This document shows, piece after piece, positions 29,472-38,291 of a stretch of DNA of 64,000 bases (its first letter is position 1; each line of letters begins with the position of its first letter). Made by a program: the position numbers and the translations under genes. Source of the stretch: CAVPHV01 sp963704825. GTDB lineage: Bacteria; Actinomycetota; Acidimicrobiia; Spongiisociales; UBA5794. The stretch is from positions 335,553 to 399,552 of the forward strand of contig CAVPHV010000005.1 in NCBI GenBank assembly GCA_963704825.1. The letters run 5' to 3'. The notes beneath the pieces were generated by a model. It was not told the DNA's origin, searched no databases, and saw only the letters and a program-made list of their open reading frames with translations.

Positions 29472-30173
29472 ATGCGCATCCTCGTTGTCGAGGACGAGCA
29501 CGATCTCGCCTCGGCCATCGCCACCAGCCTGCGCCGTGACGGCTACGCCATCGATATCGCCATCGACGGAGCTTCCGCGCTCGACCGGGTCTCCGTCAAC
29601 GAATACGACCTGGTGTGCCTCGACCTCAACCTCCCCGATGCCGACGGCCTCGACGTCTGTCGCGAGGTCGTATCCGGCAACGGGTATGCCGCAGATCACG
29701 GCACTCCGACACCGAAGATCATCATGCTCACCGCCCGCGGCAGCATCGACGACCGGATCCGGGGTCTCGACCAAGGCGCCGACGATTACCTGGTCAAGCC
29801 GTTCTCGCTTGGGGAACTCGGGGCACGCATCCGTGCCCTGCTGCGGCGCGATACCGCAACCGGTAGCTCTGTGATCGGCGCCGCCGGAATCGAGATGGAC
29901 ACCGCCCGCCATGAGGTCACCTACCAGGGCACGGCGGTCGAGTTGACCGTCAAGGAATTCAATCTGCTCCGCTGGTTTCTGCTGCACCCCGGCGACGTCC
30001 ACAGCTCCGAGAGGCTGCTCGAACACGTCTGGGACGAGCACGCCGACCCGTTCACCAACACGGTCCGGGTGACGATCTCGAACTTGCGCCGCAAGCTGTC
30101 GGAGGCGAGCGGCGACGGCCAACCCATCGAGACCATCCCCGGCCGCGGCTACCGCCTCCGCGCCGGATCATGA
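29472..30173 (+). CDS. OmpR/PhoB-family response regulator
   Basis: A 233-aa two-domain regulator. The receiver has an acidic pocket (VVEDEHD), phospho-acceptor Asp50 in LVCLDLNLPDADG, MLTARGSID and the conserved Lys in YLVKPFS. The winged helix has ELTVKEFNLLRWFLLHPG and TISNLRRKL, ending PGRGYRLRA. A stretch of about 10 residues (SGNGYAADHGTP) lengthens the receiver before strand 4. The ATG at 29472 follows a G-rich RBS (GGGGGG). Its stop overlaps the kinase start (ATGA). It should control genes in response to the partner kinase, perhaps including the protease/MoxR genes downstream. Confidence 0.95.
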   Translation: MRILVVEDEHDLASAIATSLRRDGYAIDIAIDGASALDRVSVNEYDLVCLDLNLPDADGLDVCREVVSGNGYAADHGTPTPKIIMLTARGSIDDRIRGLDQGADDYLVKPFSLGELGARIRALLRRDTATGSSVIGAAGIEMDTARHEVTYQGTAVELTVKEFNLLRWFLLHPGDVHSSERLLEHVWDEHADPFTNTVRVTISNLRRKLSEASGDGQPIETIPGRGYRLRAGS

Positions 30174-31297
30174 CCGACCGGGCCGCCGCTCCCCCGCGCC
30201 GCAACCGGGTTCGCACCCGGCTGGCGGTCGGCCTCACCGTCTCTACCCTGCTCGTCGCCGCCGTCGTTGCTGTGGCCGCCACCGGACTCTCCGCCTGGCA
30301 AAGCAATGACGACGCTTCGGGCACCCAGGCCGGAGCCGCCCGAGTCGGCGAGGACGTCACCGTGGTCATCGTCACCGACGACAACGCCAACGCCGCCGCT
30401 GCCCAGGCGCGCACCGACACTCTGCGCTGGGCGCTCATCGCCCTGGCCCTTTCGGTGATCCCCGCCATCGGGGTCGGCTGGTTCGCCGCCGGCCGCATGC
30501 TCGGCACCGTCGACGATGCGCTCGCCAACATCGAAGCCGCTGAAGAAGAGCGCCTGCGCCGCCTCCAGGAAGTCGTCCACGAACTGCGCACCCCGCTTGC
30601 CGTGATGGGTACCAACCTCGAACTCGCCGCCACCGAACCCGACGTCGACTCCGAAACGGCGTCGTTCATCGACGCCGCCCGCCGCGCCGTCGGCCGTATG
30701 GAGCGCACCGTCGACGACCTCGCCGGCAATGGCAGACTCGAAATCGGCGCTGCCGGTCCGGTCGACGTTGCCGCCCTGGCCCGAGAAGTCGTCGCCGAGC
30801 ACGCCGGGCCGGCGCAGCACCGCGGCATCCATCTCATCATCACCGGGTCCACCCCAACCACCGTCCCGACAGCCGATCAAGCCGCCGTACAAACCGCCCT
30901 GGGCAACTTTCTCGGCAACGCCGTCCGGCTCGCTCCGCGCGGCTCGGCCGTGGCGGTCGACTGGGGAGAGCTGTCCGGCTGGGCATGGGTTGCCGTCACC
31001 GACGAAGGCCCCGGTCTTGCCCCCCAATTCCACGCTCGCGTCTTCGAGCGCGGTTGGCGGGGCCGCCACGAGCGTGACCGCAACGGGGACGGCGGGGCCG
31101 GGCTCGGGCTCACCATCGCCCGCCAACTCACCGAAGCCCAAGGCGGCTTGCTGACCGTGACATCAGAGGAGGGCGGCGGTTCGACCTTCACCGTATGGCT
31201 GCCCCTCGACCCCGGTGTTGCGGTGGCCGACATCGTCGCCGCCGACGGTGTTCATCCCGCTGCTCAACCGTGGCGCAGAGATCTTCTCACGTCTTGA
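30170..31297 (+). CDS. membrane sensor histidine kinase
   Basis: A 375-aa kinase with two membrane helices (about residues 17-38 and 87-108) flanking a short extracytoplasmic loop of about 45 residues (QSNDDASGTQAGAARVGEDV). This suggests sensing within or near the membrane. The H-box is VVHELRTPLAVMG. ATP-binding blocks include GNFLGNAVRLAP (N-box, where the usual second Asn is Val-Arg), DEGPGL and GGAGLGLTIARQL. No clear HAMP domain is visible between helix 2 and the H-box, so signal transmission may be unusual. Coupled to the response regulator by a 4-base overlap. Confidence 0.93.
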   Translation: MTDRAAAPPRRNRVRTRLAVGLTVSTLLVAAVVAVAATGLSAWQSNDDASGTQAGAARVGEDVTVVIVTDDNANAAAAQARTDTLRWALIALALSVIPAIGVGWFAAGRMLGTVDDALANIEAAEEERLRRLQEVVHELRTPLAVMGTNLELAATEPDVDSETASFIDAARRAVGRMERTVDDLAGNGRLEIGAAGPVDVAALAREVVAEHAGPAQHRGIHLIITGSTPTTVPTADQAAVQTALGNFLGNAVRLAPRGSAVAVDWGELSGWAWVAVTDEGPGLAPQFHARVFERGWRGRHERDRNGDGGAGLGLTIARQLTEAQGGLLTVTSEEGGGSTFTVWLPLDPGVAVADIVAADGVHPAAQPWRRDLLTS

Positions 31298-31356
31298 CGC
31301 CGGCTTTATGCCGCCCCACGTAGTTTCGCCTCCGAACACCGATTTTGGAGGATGTT

Positions 31357-32727
31357 TTGACGCAGCTCGACTCCGGCACCCGGGAGGCACGACCCAGGCA
31401 CCGCTCCTGGCGTGACCTGCCCGCTTCACCGCCGCTGACGGACCAGATTCCCCCCCTCAGCCTCACCATCGACACCGAAGAGCCCCCGACGGTTGAGCTC
31501 CCCGATGCTCCTGCCGTTGCGGCTCCTCCACCACTCGAGCCTCACCCCAAGCGGAGCAACACTCGCTACTGGGCGATGGGTGGTGTCTTTGCTGCGTTGC
31601 TGATCGGTGCCATCGCCATCGGGCTCCGGCTCGGCAACGGTGACGAGACAACGACCCCGACCCTGGCAGCGGGTGAGGTGAACAGCCCGGCGGACATTGC
31701 CATCGCGCTGGGGCCGGCCGTGGTCCAGATCGACCTGTTCGGCGGCCTCGAAGCCGGCGGGGGCGTCGGCTCCGGCGTCATCTACGACACCGGTGGCCTG
31801 GTGCTGACCGCCCACCACGTCGTGGCCTTCAGCGACGAGGTCCAGGTGAGGACCGCCGACGACCGCACCTTCACCGGCCGCGTCGTCGGGCGCGCTCCCG
31901 AGCGCGACCTCGCCGTGGTTGCCTTGGTGGATGCCGACCAACTCATCGCGGCGCCCATCGCCGAGCCCGACTCAGTCGAGGTGGGCGAACCCGCCTACGC
32001 GCTGGGCAGCCCCTTCGGGTTCCAGCAGTCGTTCACCGCCGGCATCATCTCCGGCCTCGACCGTGAGCTCGATACGCCGGTCGGACTGCTGACCGGCCTG
32101 ATCCAAACCGATGCTCCGATCAACCCCGGCAACTCGGGCGGACCGCTCGCCGACGCTGAAGCCAAGGTGATCGGAATCAACACGGCCATCGCATCGACCT
32201 CGGGCGGCAACGATGGCGTCGGTTTCGCCGTCCCGGTCGAGGACTTCACCGACCTGCTGAACGAGGTGGACGCCAACGGTGGGATGGATGCTCCGACGGT
32301 GCCGGCACCTGAGGATGCCGGTGGGCTAGGCGGTCTGATCCCTGGTCTCGACCAGCTCCCCGGTTTGGACGAAACGCTCGACCAACTGCTCGACGAGTTG
32401 CTGAACCCCGGTGGGACCGGCGGGCAGGGCCTCGATGAACTACCCGGCCTCGACGAGATGCTCGACGACATGCTCAATGAGTTGTTCGGTACGAGCGGGA
32501 CTGCCCCGCAGGACCCCGGCCAGATCCCCGGTTTGGATCAGCTGCTCGACGAGCTGTTCCGGCCCAGCCCGTCGCAGCAGGACCTCAACGACCTTCCCAC
32601 ACTCGATCAGCTGCTCGAAGACCTCTTCGGGAGCGACAGCGTGCCCTCGGAGCTCGACCAGCTGCTCGGCGACCTGTTCGGCATCCCGGCCCCGAACCCG
32701 ACGCCCGAAGAAGGAAACAACACATGA
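31357..32727 (+). CDS. S1C (HtrA/DegP-like) membrane-anchored serine protease with repeat tail instead of PDZ
   Basis: A 456-aa protein starting at TTG 31357, with GGAGG five bases upstream. Layout: a Pro-rich cytoplasmic N-terminus, one membrane helix (residues about 72-92), then a trypsin-fold protease domain with likely triad His154 (TAHHVV), Asp184 (ERDLAVV) and Ser260 (NPGNSGGP). The protease ends near residue 303. Residues 328-442 are five tandem L/IPGLDQLLDELL-like units, so the PDZ domain normal for HtrA proteins is absent. Anchored protease on the outer face, probably for stress-related proteolysis. It is 59 bp after the kinase and overlaps the MoxR gene by 4 bases. Confidence 0.93.
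   Translation: MTQLDSGTREARPRHRSWRDLPASPPLTDQIPPLSLTIDTEEPPTVELPDAPAVAAPPPLEPHPKRSNTRYWAMGGVFAALLIGAIAIGLRLGNGDETTTPTLAAGEVNSPADIAIALGPAVVQIDLFGGLEAGGGVGSGVIYDTGGLVLTAHHVVAFSDEVQVRTADDRTFTGRVVGRAPERDLAVVALVDADQLIAAPIAEPDSVEVGEPAYALGSPFGFQQSFTAGIISGLDRELDTPVGLLTGLIQTDAPINPGNSGGPLADAEAKVIGINTAIASTSGGNDGVGFAVPVEDFTDLLNEVDANGGMDAPTVPAPEDAGGLGGLIPGLDQLPGLDETLDQLLDELLNPGGTGGQGLDELPGLDEMLDDMLNELFGTSGTAPQDPGQIPGLDQLLDELFRPSPSQQDLNDLPTLDQLLEDLFGSDSVPSELDQLLGDLFGIPAPNPTPEEGNNT
32338..32682 (+). repeat. five tandem PGLDxLLDELL-like units at the protease C-terminus
   Basis: Encodes successive units LPGLDETLDQLLDELL, LPGLDEMLDDMLNELF, IPGLDQLLDELF, LPTLDQLLEDLF and SELDQLLGDLF. Each is a short acidic amphipathic helix of 12-16 residues, separated by Pro/Gly/Ser linkers of 8-15 residues. 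This is protein-level repetition, not a DNA element. Confidence 0.85.
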
Positions 32728-33776
32728 CGACCACCAACCAACCCGTCCTCCCCCCGTACCCGACGGCCTGGCCGGTCGAATCACTCCAGGTCGTCCAGCT
32801 GCGCGAGGTGCTCGCCGAGCTGCAGCGGGTGATCGTCGGCCAGGAACGCGTCCTCGAGCGCGTCATGGTGGCGCTGCTGGCGGGCGGCCACTGCCTCCTC
32901 GAAGGCGTGCCCGGCCTGGGCAAGACCCTCACGGTGTCGACGCTGGCCAAGACTCTCGGTGGCACGTTCACCCGCATCCAGTTCACCCCCGACTTGCTGC
33001 CGTCTGACATTGTCGGCACCCGGGTGTACCGGCCGTCAACGGAGAGCTTCGATGTCGAACTCGGACCGGTGTTCGCCAACTTCGTGCTGACCGACGAAAT
33101 CAATCGGGCACCGGCCAAGGTGCAGTCGGCGTTGCTCGAGGTCATGGCGGAGCGCCAGATCTCGCTCGGCGGCATCACCCATCCGCTGCCGTCGCCGTTC
33201 CTGGTGCTTGCCACCCAGAACCCGATCGAGTCCGAGGGCGTCTACCCGCTTCCGGAGGCGCAGCGCGACCGGTTCCTGATGCGGATCCCGGTGGACTACC
33301 CGACCGCCCAGGAGGAGCACGACATCGTCGAGCGCGCCAGCCGGCCGGCCGCCGAGCCGAATCAGATCCTGTCGATCGAAGACATCCAGAACCTGCAGGC
33401 CGCCGCGGCCGCCGTGTACGTCGACCCTGCGGTGCAGGACTACGCCATTCGGCTGGTGCTGGCGACCAGACGGCCCGCCGAATATGACGTGGAAATCGAC
33501 GGCCTGCTCGCCTACGGGGCCAGCCCCCGAGCCAGCATCGGCTTGATCCACGCCGGCCGGGCACTGGCTCTGCTGCGAGGCCGCGACCACTTGCTCGCCC
33601 AGGATGTCTACGACGTTGCCTACGACGTGCTCAACCACCGCCTCGTGCTGTCGTTCGACGCCGTCGCCGACGGGGTGACCGTCGACGATGTGCTCGTCGA
33701 GGTGCTGACCACGGTGGAGGCGCCCCGCCTGGCGACCTCTCAGCTGGCACCCAGAGCTGCTGCGGCGCGGAGCTGA
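32724..33776 (+). CDS. MoxR family AAA ATPase
   Basis: A 350-aa AAA+ ATPase of the MoxR group. Blocks: VIVGQERVLERVMVALLAGG, Walker A GVPGLGKT, Walker B-like FVLTDEINRAPAKVQSALLE and sensor 1 LATQNPIE. MoxR proteins act as chaperone-like partners for the DUF58 and VWA proteins encoded next to them, for metal insertion or complex assembly in known cases. The ATG at 32724 overlaps the protease stop (ATGA), so protease and MoxR are translationally coupled. Cytoplasmic. Confidence 0.95.
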   Translation: MTTTNQPVLPPYPTAWPVESLQVVQLREVLAELQRVIVGQERVLERVMVALLAGGHCLLEGVPGLGKTLTVSTLAKTLGGTFTRIQFTPDLLPSDIVGTRVYRPSTESFDVELGPVFANFVLTDEINRAPAKVQSALLEVMAERQISLGGITHPLPSPFLVLATQNPIESEGVYPLPEAQRDRFLMRIPVDYPTAQEEHDIVERASRPAAEPNQILSIEDIQNLQAAAAAVYVDPAVQDYAIRLVLATRRPAEYDVEIDGLLAYGASPRASIGLIHAGRALALLRGRDHLLAQDVYDVAYDVLNHRLVLSFDAVADGVTVDDVLVEVLTTVEAPRLATSQLAPRAAAARS

Positions 33777-33778
33777 CG

Positions 33779-34750
33779 ATGACACGACGATCTTCCGGCG
33801 CTCCCGCCGGCGTGCAAGAGCTGCCGAGTCCGCCCCGGGTGACGGCACCGTCACAGGTGCCGCTTGATCGACTCCGGTTGACGGTGCTGCGCCGCATCAA
33901 CGGCCTGCTTGCGGGCGACCACGCCGGGCTCTTCCCGGGGCACGGCACCGAGCGCGGTGAGGCCCGGCCCTACGTACCGGGCGACGACCCCCGCCACATC
34001 GACTGGGCGGTGACGGCCCGTACCCAGGAGCCGTACGTACGCGACACCATCTCCGACCACGAGCTGGAGTTGTGGATCGTGCTCGATACATCCTCGAGTT
34101 TGGCGTTCGGGACGGGAATGGCCACCAAGCACGAGCTGGCGTGGTCGGCGGCCGGCGCCTTTGCGCTGCTCGCCTCAGACGGCGGCAACCGGGTCGGCGC
34201 GGTCCGCACCACGCCTGCCGGGAACCTCACTCGGCCGCTGCTGGTCCCGGCCCGCAGCGGCGCAAGCCACGCCGGAGTGGTGCTCGCCGCACTGCGCCGC
34301 CCACCCCGAGACGGCGAGGCGGGTGACCTCGAACGCTCGATCGAACTGGTGCGCCGCTCCGCCCGTCGTCGCGGGATGGCCGTCGTCATTTCCGATTTCC
34401 TCGGGGAGCCGACGTGGGAGCGTTCACTGCGTGCCCTCAGCCACCGCCACGAAGTGATCGCCGTCGAGGTGAGCGACCCCCGCGAGATCGACCTGCCGGA
34501 CGTCGGGCTGATCTCGGTGATTGACCCGGAGACGGGACGCCGCCGACTGGTCGATACGTCAAACACCAGGGTGCGGGAACGCTACAACGAACTGGCCTTC
34601 GAGCGGAGGGCCGATGTGTCCAATCGTTTGGCGAGCTGCGGCGCCGACCATCTGGCGCTGCAGACCGATCGGGATTGGGTGCTGGACTTCGTGCGATTTG
34701 TGTCGGCCCGCAAGACCCGAATGCTGGCGGCAGGGAGGTCCCGGCGATGA
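33779..34750 (+). CDS. DUF58 domain-containing protein
   Basis: A 323-aa protein containing the DUF58 signature GEARPYVPGDDPRHIDWAVT, then a VWA-like fold with DTSSSLAF as a candidate metal-ion site and VVISDFLGE. Members accompany MoxR ATPases almost everywhere and are assumed to link the ATPase to membrane targets. It starts 2 bp after the MoxR stop and overlaps the VWA gene. The C-terminal half beginning VIDPETGRRRLVD is typical for the family. Confidence 0.93.
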   Translation: MTRRSSGAPAGVQELPSPPRVTAPSQVPLDRLRLTVLRRINGLLAGDHAGLFPGHGTERGEARPYVPGDDPRHIDWAVTARTQEPYVRDTISDHELELWIVLDTSSSLAFGTGMATKHELAWSAAGAFALLASDGGNRVGAVRTTPAGNLTRPLLVPARSGASHAGVVLAALRRPPRDGEAGDLERSIELVRRSARRRGMAVVISDFLGEPTWERSLRALSHRHEVIAVEVSDPREIDLPDVGLISVIDPETGRRRLVDTSNTRVRERYNELAFERRADVSNRLASCGADHLALQTDRDWVLDFVRFVSARKTRMLAAGRSRR

Positions 34751-35724
34751 ATGACCTTGGATTCCTGGCTCCGGTTCGGCTGGCGTTGCTGGTGATGCCG
34801 GTCGCATTGCTCGTCGGGTACGTGCTGGTGCAGGCGAGGCGTCGCCGGTATGCGCTCCGCTTCACGACGTTGGACATGCTCGATGAGGTTGCTCCCGACC
34901 GTTCGGGCTGGCGTCGCCACCTGACCGCGGCCGGGCTCATCCTGGCGGTGGTGGTTGCCACGCTGGCGTTCGCTCGCCCCGTGGTCGCGGGAGAGATCAC
35001 CGAAGCTCAGCAACTGGTGGTGCTGGCGATCGACACTTCGCTGTCGATGGAGGCCGAGGACGTGTCCCCGTCGCGGGCGGAGGCGGCTCGGGAAGCGGCC
35101 GGAGCGTTCTTGGACACCGTGCCTGAGGGAGTCGCCGTCGGTGTGGTCGGATTTGACGGCCGCGCCAAGCTGCTGATCTCGCCGACGACCCGTCTCGATG
35201 CGGTGCGGCGGACGATCGAACGTGAGCCCGGCCTAGGTGAGGGCACCGCAATCGGCGAGGCGGTGTTCTTGTCGCTCGATGCGATCGACGATGCCGCGGT
35301 ACGCGCCGAGAACGAAGGCTCCGAGGGCGGCAAGCCGGTGGGAACCATCGTGCTGCTGTCCGACGGCGACACGACCCAGGGCCGACCCAACGATGAGGCC
35401 GCGAGTGAGGCGAGGGATCGCGGCATCCCGGTGCACACCATTGCCTTCGGAACGGACGCCGGATACATCGAGGACCCGATGGGGGGCCGCATCCCTGTCC
35501 CGGTCAATGAGCAAGCGTTGGAACAGCTTGCCTACCAGACGGAGGGCCGCTCACTGAGCGCGGCAACGGCGGAGCAACTGGCCCAGGTCTACGAGGACCT
35601 CGGCCGCTCCGTTCAGGTCGAGGAGGTCCGCATCGAGGTCACCGACTGGTTCGCCGGCATTGCGCTGCTGCTGCTCTGCTTGGCGGCGGCGGGATCATTG
35701 CTGTGGAGTGGGCGCCTGCCCTGA
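34747..35724 (+). CDS. VWA-domain membrane protein (BatA-like)
   Basis: A 325-aa protein with one or two N-terminal hydrophobic helices (RLALLVMPVALLVGYVLV and AAGLILAVVVATLAF), then a von Willebrand A domain whose MIDAS motif is DTSLS, with later TRLDAV and LLSDGDTTQG blocks. A C-terminal helix (IALLLLCLAAAGSLLW) returns to the membrane. This is the aerotolerance-type BatA/BatB layout. The ATG at 34747 overlaps the DUF58 stop (ATGA). A longer in-frame extension upstream was rejected because it lies within DUF58. Confidence 0.93.
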   Translation: MNDLGFLAPVRLALLVMPVALLVGYVLVQARRRRYALRFTTLDMLDEVAPDRSGWRRHLTAAGLILAVVVATLAFARPVVAGEITEAQQLVVLAIDTSLSMEAEDVSPSRAEAAREAAGAFLDTVPEGVAVGVVGFDGRAKLLISPTTRLDAVRRTIEREPGLGEGTAIGEAVFLSLDAIDDAAVRAENEGSEGGKPVGTIVLLSDGDTTQGRPNDEAASEARDRGIPVHTIAFGTDAGYIEDPMGGRIPVPVNEQALEQLAYQTEGRSLSAATAEQLAQVYEDLGRSVQVEEVRIEVTDWFAGIALLLLCLAAAGSLLWSGRLP

Positions 35725-35735
35725 GCGGGTGGGAC

Positions 35736-36359
35736 CTACTCGACGCACTCGATCTCGAAGCTGCCGGCCAACGACAACGGTTCGCCGCCGGACAGATACG
35801 CGTTGAGGTCGAGAAAGGTAGCCGTTCCCTCGGCTCGTCCGGCCTCGAATGTCCATGCCACGAGTTGGCTCTGTCCGGCTGTGATGCCGCTGCTCTCCAC
35901 CCCGCCGGCTTGCCATCGCAACCCGGTCGCCCGGTCATCGAGCGAGATCTGCGGCGGCTGGAGCCCCCGGGCCTCCCAATCGGGCAAGGGGATGATGAAG
36001 TTGACCTGAAGCGCGACGTCAACCGAGCCGGCGTCGATCGGGTTACCGGCGGCGTCGACGGCAAACGAGGCCCCCATCACGTCGTCACGAAGTGTGCACG
36101 CCCCGGTGGTGTCATCCATCTGCAACTCGTAGACCGTGTCGCCGACCGTGACGAAAGCGAAGCTGCCGTCGACCTGCGACGGCAGCGCGCCGCTGGTGTC
36201 GGCCGGTGGCTGGGGCTCGCTGGGCTGTTCGTTGTCCACCGGTGCGGTGGTGGGGCGGGTGTCGGTGGGATCGATAACGCCCTCATCGCCGCCGCCACAG
36301 GCACCAAGCGCCATCGCCACAAGGGTAAGCCACACCGTCGTCCGGGCAATGGGTCGCAT
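35736..36359 (-). CDS. putative lipoprotein (207 aa)
   Basis: The signal peptide ends in ALGAC (Cys21), followed by a Gly/Asp then Thr/Pro linker (residues 22-62). The mature domain is beta-rich: SFAFVTVGDTVYELQM, then TGACTLRDDV. Its pattern of a strand pair followed by a Cys-containing strand recalls small periplasmic hypothetical lipoproteins. The family is not recognised. GGAG six bases before ATG 36359 fixes the start; MEKS at 36371 is an in-frame alternative without RBS. It converges on the VWA gene and ends 11 bp from it. Confidence 0.8.
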   Translation of the reverse strand: MRPIARTTVWLTLVAMALGACGGGDEGVIDPTDTRPTTAPVDNEQPSEPQPPADTSGALPSQVDGSFAFVTVGDTVYELQMDDTTGACTLRDDVMGASFAVDAAGNPIDAGSVDVALQVNFIIPLPDWEARGLQPPQISLDDRATGLRWQAGGVESSGITAGQSQLVAWTFEAGRAEGTATFLDLNAYLSGGEPLSLAGSFEIECVE

Positions 36360-36526
36360 TGACTTCTCCAAGCTTCCGCGGCCGACCTGTCCCTGTCGAC
36401 CCTACGCGTCGTGAACACAGGCGTTGTCTCGCGCGCCGCGCCTACCAAACAGGCAGAAGGCCGGGTCGCGAAAACGTTCCTTGATCCTCCCTTCCACGGA
36501 CAGGTCTGGTGCGTAGCGTTGTGTCC

Positions 36527-36544
36527 TGGGGTCACTCGACCCCA
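36527..36544 (+). promoter_or_regulatory. hairpin just upstream of the ScyD/ScyE-like gene
   Basis: TGGGGTC and GACCCCA form a perfect 7-bp stem around a 4-nt loop (ACTC), about 20 bases before the start codon and just upstream of the RBS AGAGGGG. It could be an operator or an mRNA structure. It has no U-run, so it is not a terminator. Confidence 0.35.
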
Positions 36545-36564
36545 CAAAACAAGAGGGGATGGAT

Positions 36565-37599
36565 ATGGGAGGAATGAAAGGGCGCCTATTGGCGCTAGTC
36601 GCGGCGTTCATGTTGATCGCAGCGCCTGCTATCGCCACCGGAGGCGTCACGTTCGACGGACCCGTTTTCGGGATATCGCGGGGGCCACACGGCTCCGTGC
36701 TCGTCGCCGACGCCAGCAGCGGTGTCAAAGCGATTGCCGATGGTTCGGTGTACCCCGTCGCAGAGTTGCCGGGCGTATCAGATGTGAGCTACCGGCGTCA
36801 CGCCACGTGGGCCGTCACCGGACCGAGTGAGGAAGGGGCACCCGGAAGCTCGTCCGTCTACCTCATCAAAGACAGCGAGACGAAACTGATCGCCGATCTG
36901 TGGCAGTGGGAGCAGGACAACAACCCCGACCCGGCTGAGGTCGATTCCAACCCATTCGACGTGGAGTCGATGGGAAGGCAGGCGCTGGTCGTCGATGCAG
37001 GCGGCAACGACTTGCTGAAGGTGAAAGCCAACGGCAAGGTCAAGCTGCTGGCGGTCTTCCCCCAGGAATTGGCTTCGACTCAGAACCTCAAGGACCTGGT
37101 GGGATGCCCGGAGCCTGCCATTCCTGACTTCGCCGAGTTCTGCGGCCTGCCGGATCAGATCCCGGCTGAGGCGGTTCCCACCAGCGTTGCCATCGGCCCC
37201 GATGGCTACTACTACGTGGGCGAACTGAAGGGCTTCCCGGCTCCGGTCGGCGAGTCGAATATCTGGAGGGTATCGCCGCACGCTCGTGGGGCAGAGTGCC
37301 CCAGCGCCGATTGTGTCAAGGTGTTTGACGGCGGATTCACGTCGATCATCGACCTGGCCTTCGACAAGCACGGCAACCTGTACGTTGCCGAGATGGATGA
37401 GGCGTCGTGGTTCGCCGTCGAGGTGTTGGGTGGCGGCGACGGTGGCACGATCAACAAGTGCAACGTCACCACGCTTCATTGCTGGGAGGTCGCTGAGGAG
37501 ATCCCGATCCTGACGGCGATCACCTTCACCAACCGGAAGCTGTGGGCGACACAGAACGCCCTGATCCCGGGCGCCGCCGAGGTGTTCCGGGTCAGGTAG
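36565..37599 (+). CDS. ScyD/ScyE family secreted beta-propeller protein
   Basis: A 344-aa protein with signal peptide MKGRLLALVAAFMLIAAPAIA and then propeller-type repeats (VFGISRGPHGSVLVADASSG, TSVAIGPDGYYYVGELKGFP, IDLAFDKHGNLYVAEMD). GFPAPVGESNIWRV is the family hallmark. ScyD/ScyE are named for scytonemin gene clusters, but actinobacterial homologues are widespread and of unknown role. In-frame ATGs lie at 36559, 36565 and 36574; AGAGGGG sits six bases before 36565. A strong terminator follows. Confidence 0.85.
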   Translation: MGGMKGRLLALVAAFMLIAAPAIATGGVTFDGPVFGISRGPHGSVLVADASSGVKAIADGSVYPVAELPGVSDVSYRRHATWAVTGPSEEGAPGSSSVYLIKDSETKLIADLWQWEQDNNPDPAEVDSNPFDVESMGRQALVVDAGGNDLLKVKANGKVKLLAVFPQELASTQNLKDLVGCPEPAIPDFAEFCGLPDQIPAEAVPTSVAIGPDGYYYVGELKGFPAPVGESNIWRVSPHARGAECPSADCVKVFDGGFTSIIDLAFDKHGNLYVAEMDEASWFAVEVLGGGDGGTINKCNVTTLHCWEVAEEIPILTAITFTNRKLWATQNALIPGAAEVFRVR

Positions 37600-37611
37600 A
37601 CGATCGGTGTG

Positions 37612-37644
37612 GGTGGGTGCCGTGGTCAGGCGGCACCCACCTTT
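37612..37644 (+). terminator. rho-independent terminator after the ScyD/ScyE-like gene
   Basis: A perfect 11-bp stem, GGTGGGTGCCG (37612-37622) with CGGCACCCACC (37631-37641), an 8-nt loop, then TTT. It ends 26 bp before the stop of the convergent PIN gene. The T-run is short, as often in high-GC genomes. Confidence 0.8.
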
Positions 37645-37669
37645 GCCGCACCGGTAGTCGTCAGACCAA

Positions 37670-38047
37670 TCAGATCGGCTCAACGGCGCACGGCAGACCA
37701 GGGGCAGCGGCCAACTTGCGGTCGGTGGTGATCAGCGAAGCCCTCAGCACGGTCGCCAATGCCACGTAGGCGGCGTCGTAGGGCGCAACGGTGTCCCGCA
37801 TCTCCCAGATCATGCCGAGGAGTGGCGTGTGGGGGTGGCGATGGATGTCCGCGGCTCTCAGTGCAGCGAGCGCAACCACGGCCCGCGATTCTTCGAGCTC
37901 ACCGGCGACGACGAGGCGTCGTAGGGCGCTCGCCACTTCGACGTCAAGGAGGTGAGGAGCATGGACATCCTCGCCCTCGAGTCGTTCCCTCACCGTCTGG
38001 TTGCCGAGAATCCCATCGACGTAGGCGGATGCGTCGAGGACGATCAC
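37670..38047 (-). CDS. vapC: PIN-domain toxin (VapC family)
   Basis: A 125-aa protein with the PIN acidic residues in order: Asp5 of MIVLDASAYVDG, Glu in LLDVEVASALRR, Asp in APYDAAYVALA and Asp in LITTDRKLA. This is a complete Mg2+-dependent RNase site, and VapC toxins cleave tRNA or rRNA. It overlaps the upstream antitoxin gene by 4 bases. Full-length, with no disruption seen. Confidence 0.93.
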   Translation of the reverse strand: MIVLDASAYVDGILGNQTVRERLEGEDVHAPHLLDVEVASALRRLVVAGELEESRAVVALAALRAADIHRHPHTPLLGMIWEMRDTVAPYDAAYVALATVLRASLITTDRKLAAAPGLPCAVEPI

Positions 38048-38268
38048 TCAGGCCGCCCGGCGCGCACCGCCTCGGCCGCTTCACCTGGCCGCAGGGCCGA
38101 ACCGGGCGGCATCTCGGCCATCAGCTCTGCGAGCGGCCGACGGGTCGCCAACCGCACCAACTCGGCGTTGAGGAAGTCGGACAGGCTCATCCCCGATTGT
38201 GCAGCTCGCACCTTCAACTTCCGGTGGATGTCGTCGGGCACATTGCGAATTTGGATCATCTTGGTCAC
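38044..38268 (-). CDS. vapB: FitA/VapB-like antitoxin (ribbon-helix-helix)
   Basis: A 74-aa protein: MIQIRNVPDDIHRKLKVRAA followed by GMSLSDFLNAEL is the ribbon-helix-helix DNA-binding unit of FitA-type antitoxins. The C-terminal tail (PGSALRPGEAAEAVRAGR) should wrap the VapC active site. It overlaps vapC by 4 bases. Palindromes directly upstream are the likely autoregulatory operator. Confidence 0.92.
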   Translation of the reverse strand: MTKMIQIRNVPDDIHRKLKVRAAQSGMSLSDFLNAELVRLATRRPLAELMAEMPPGSALRPGEAAEAVRAGRPE

Positions 38269-38291
38269 CCCAGAACTCTACTGCATGTGCG

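Noticed and set aside
31294..31326. TTGACG ... TAGTTT as a promoter for the protease gene
   Set aside because: Spacer of 21 bp is too long; the gene is more likely expressed from the upstream two-component promoter.
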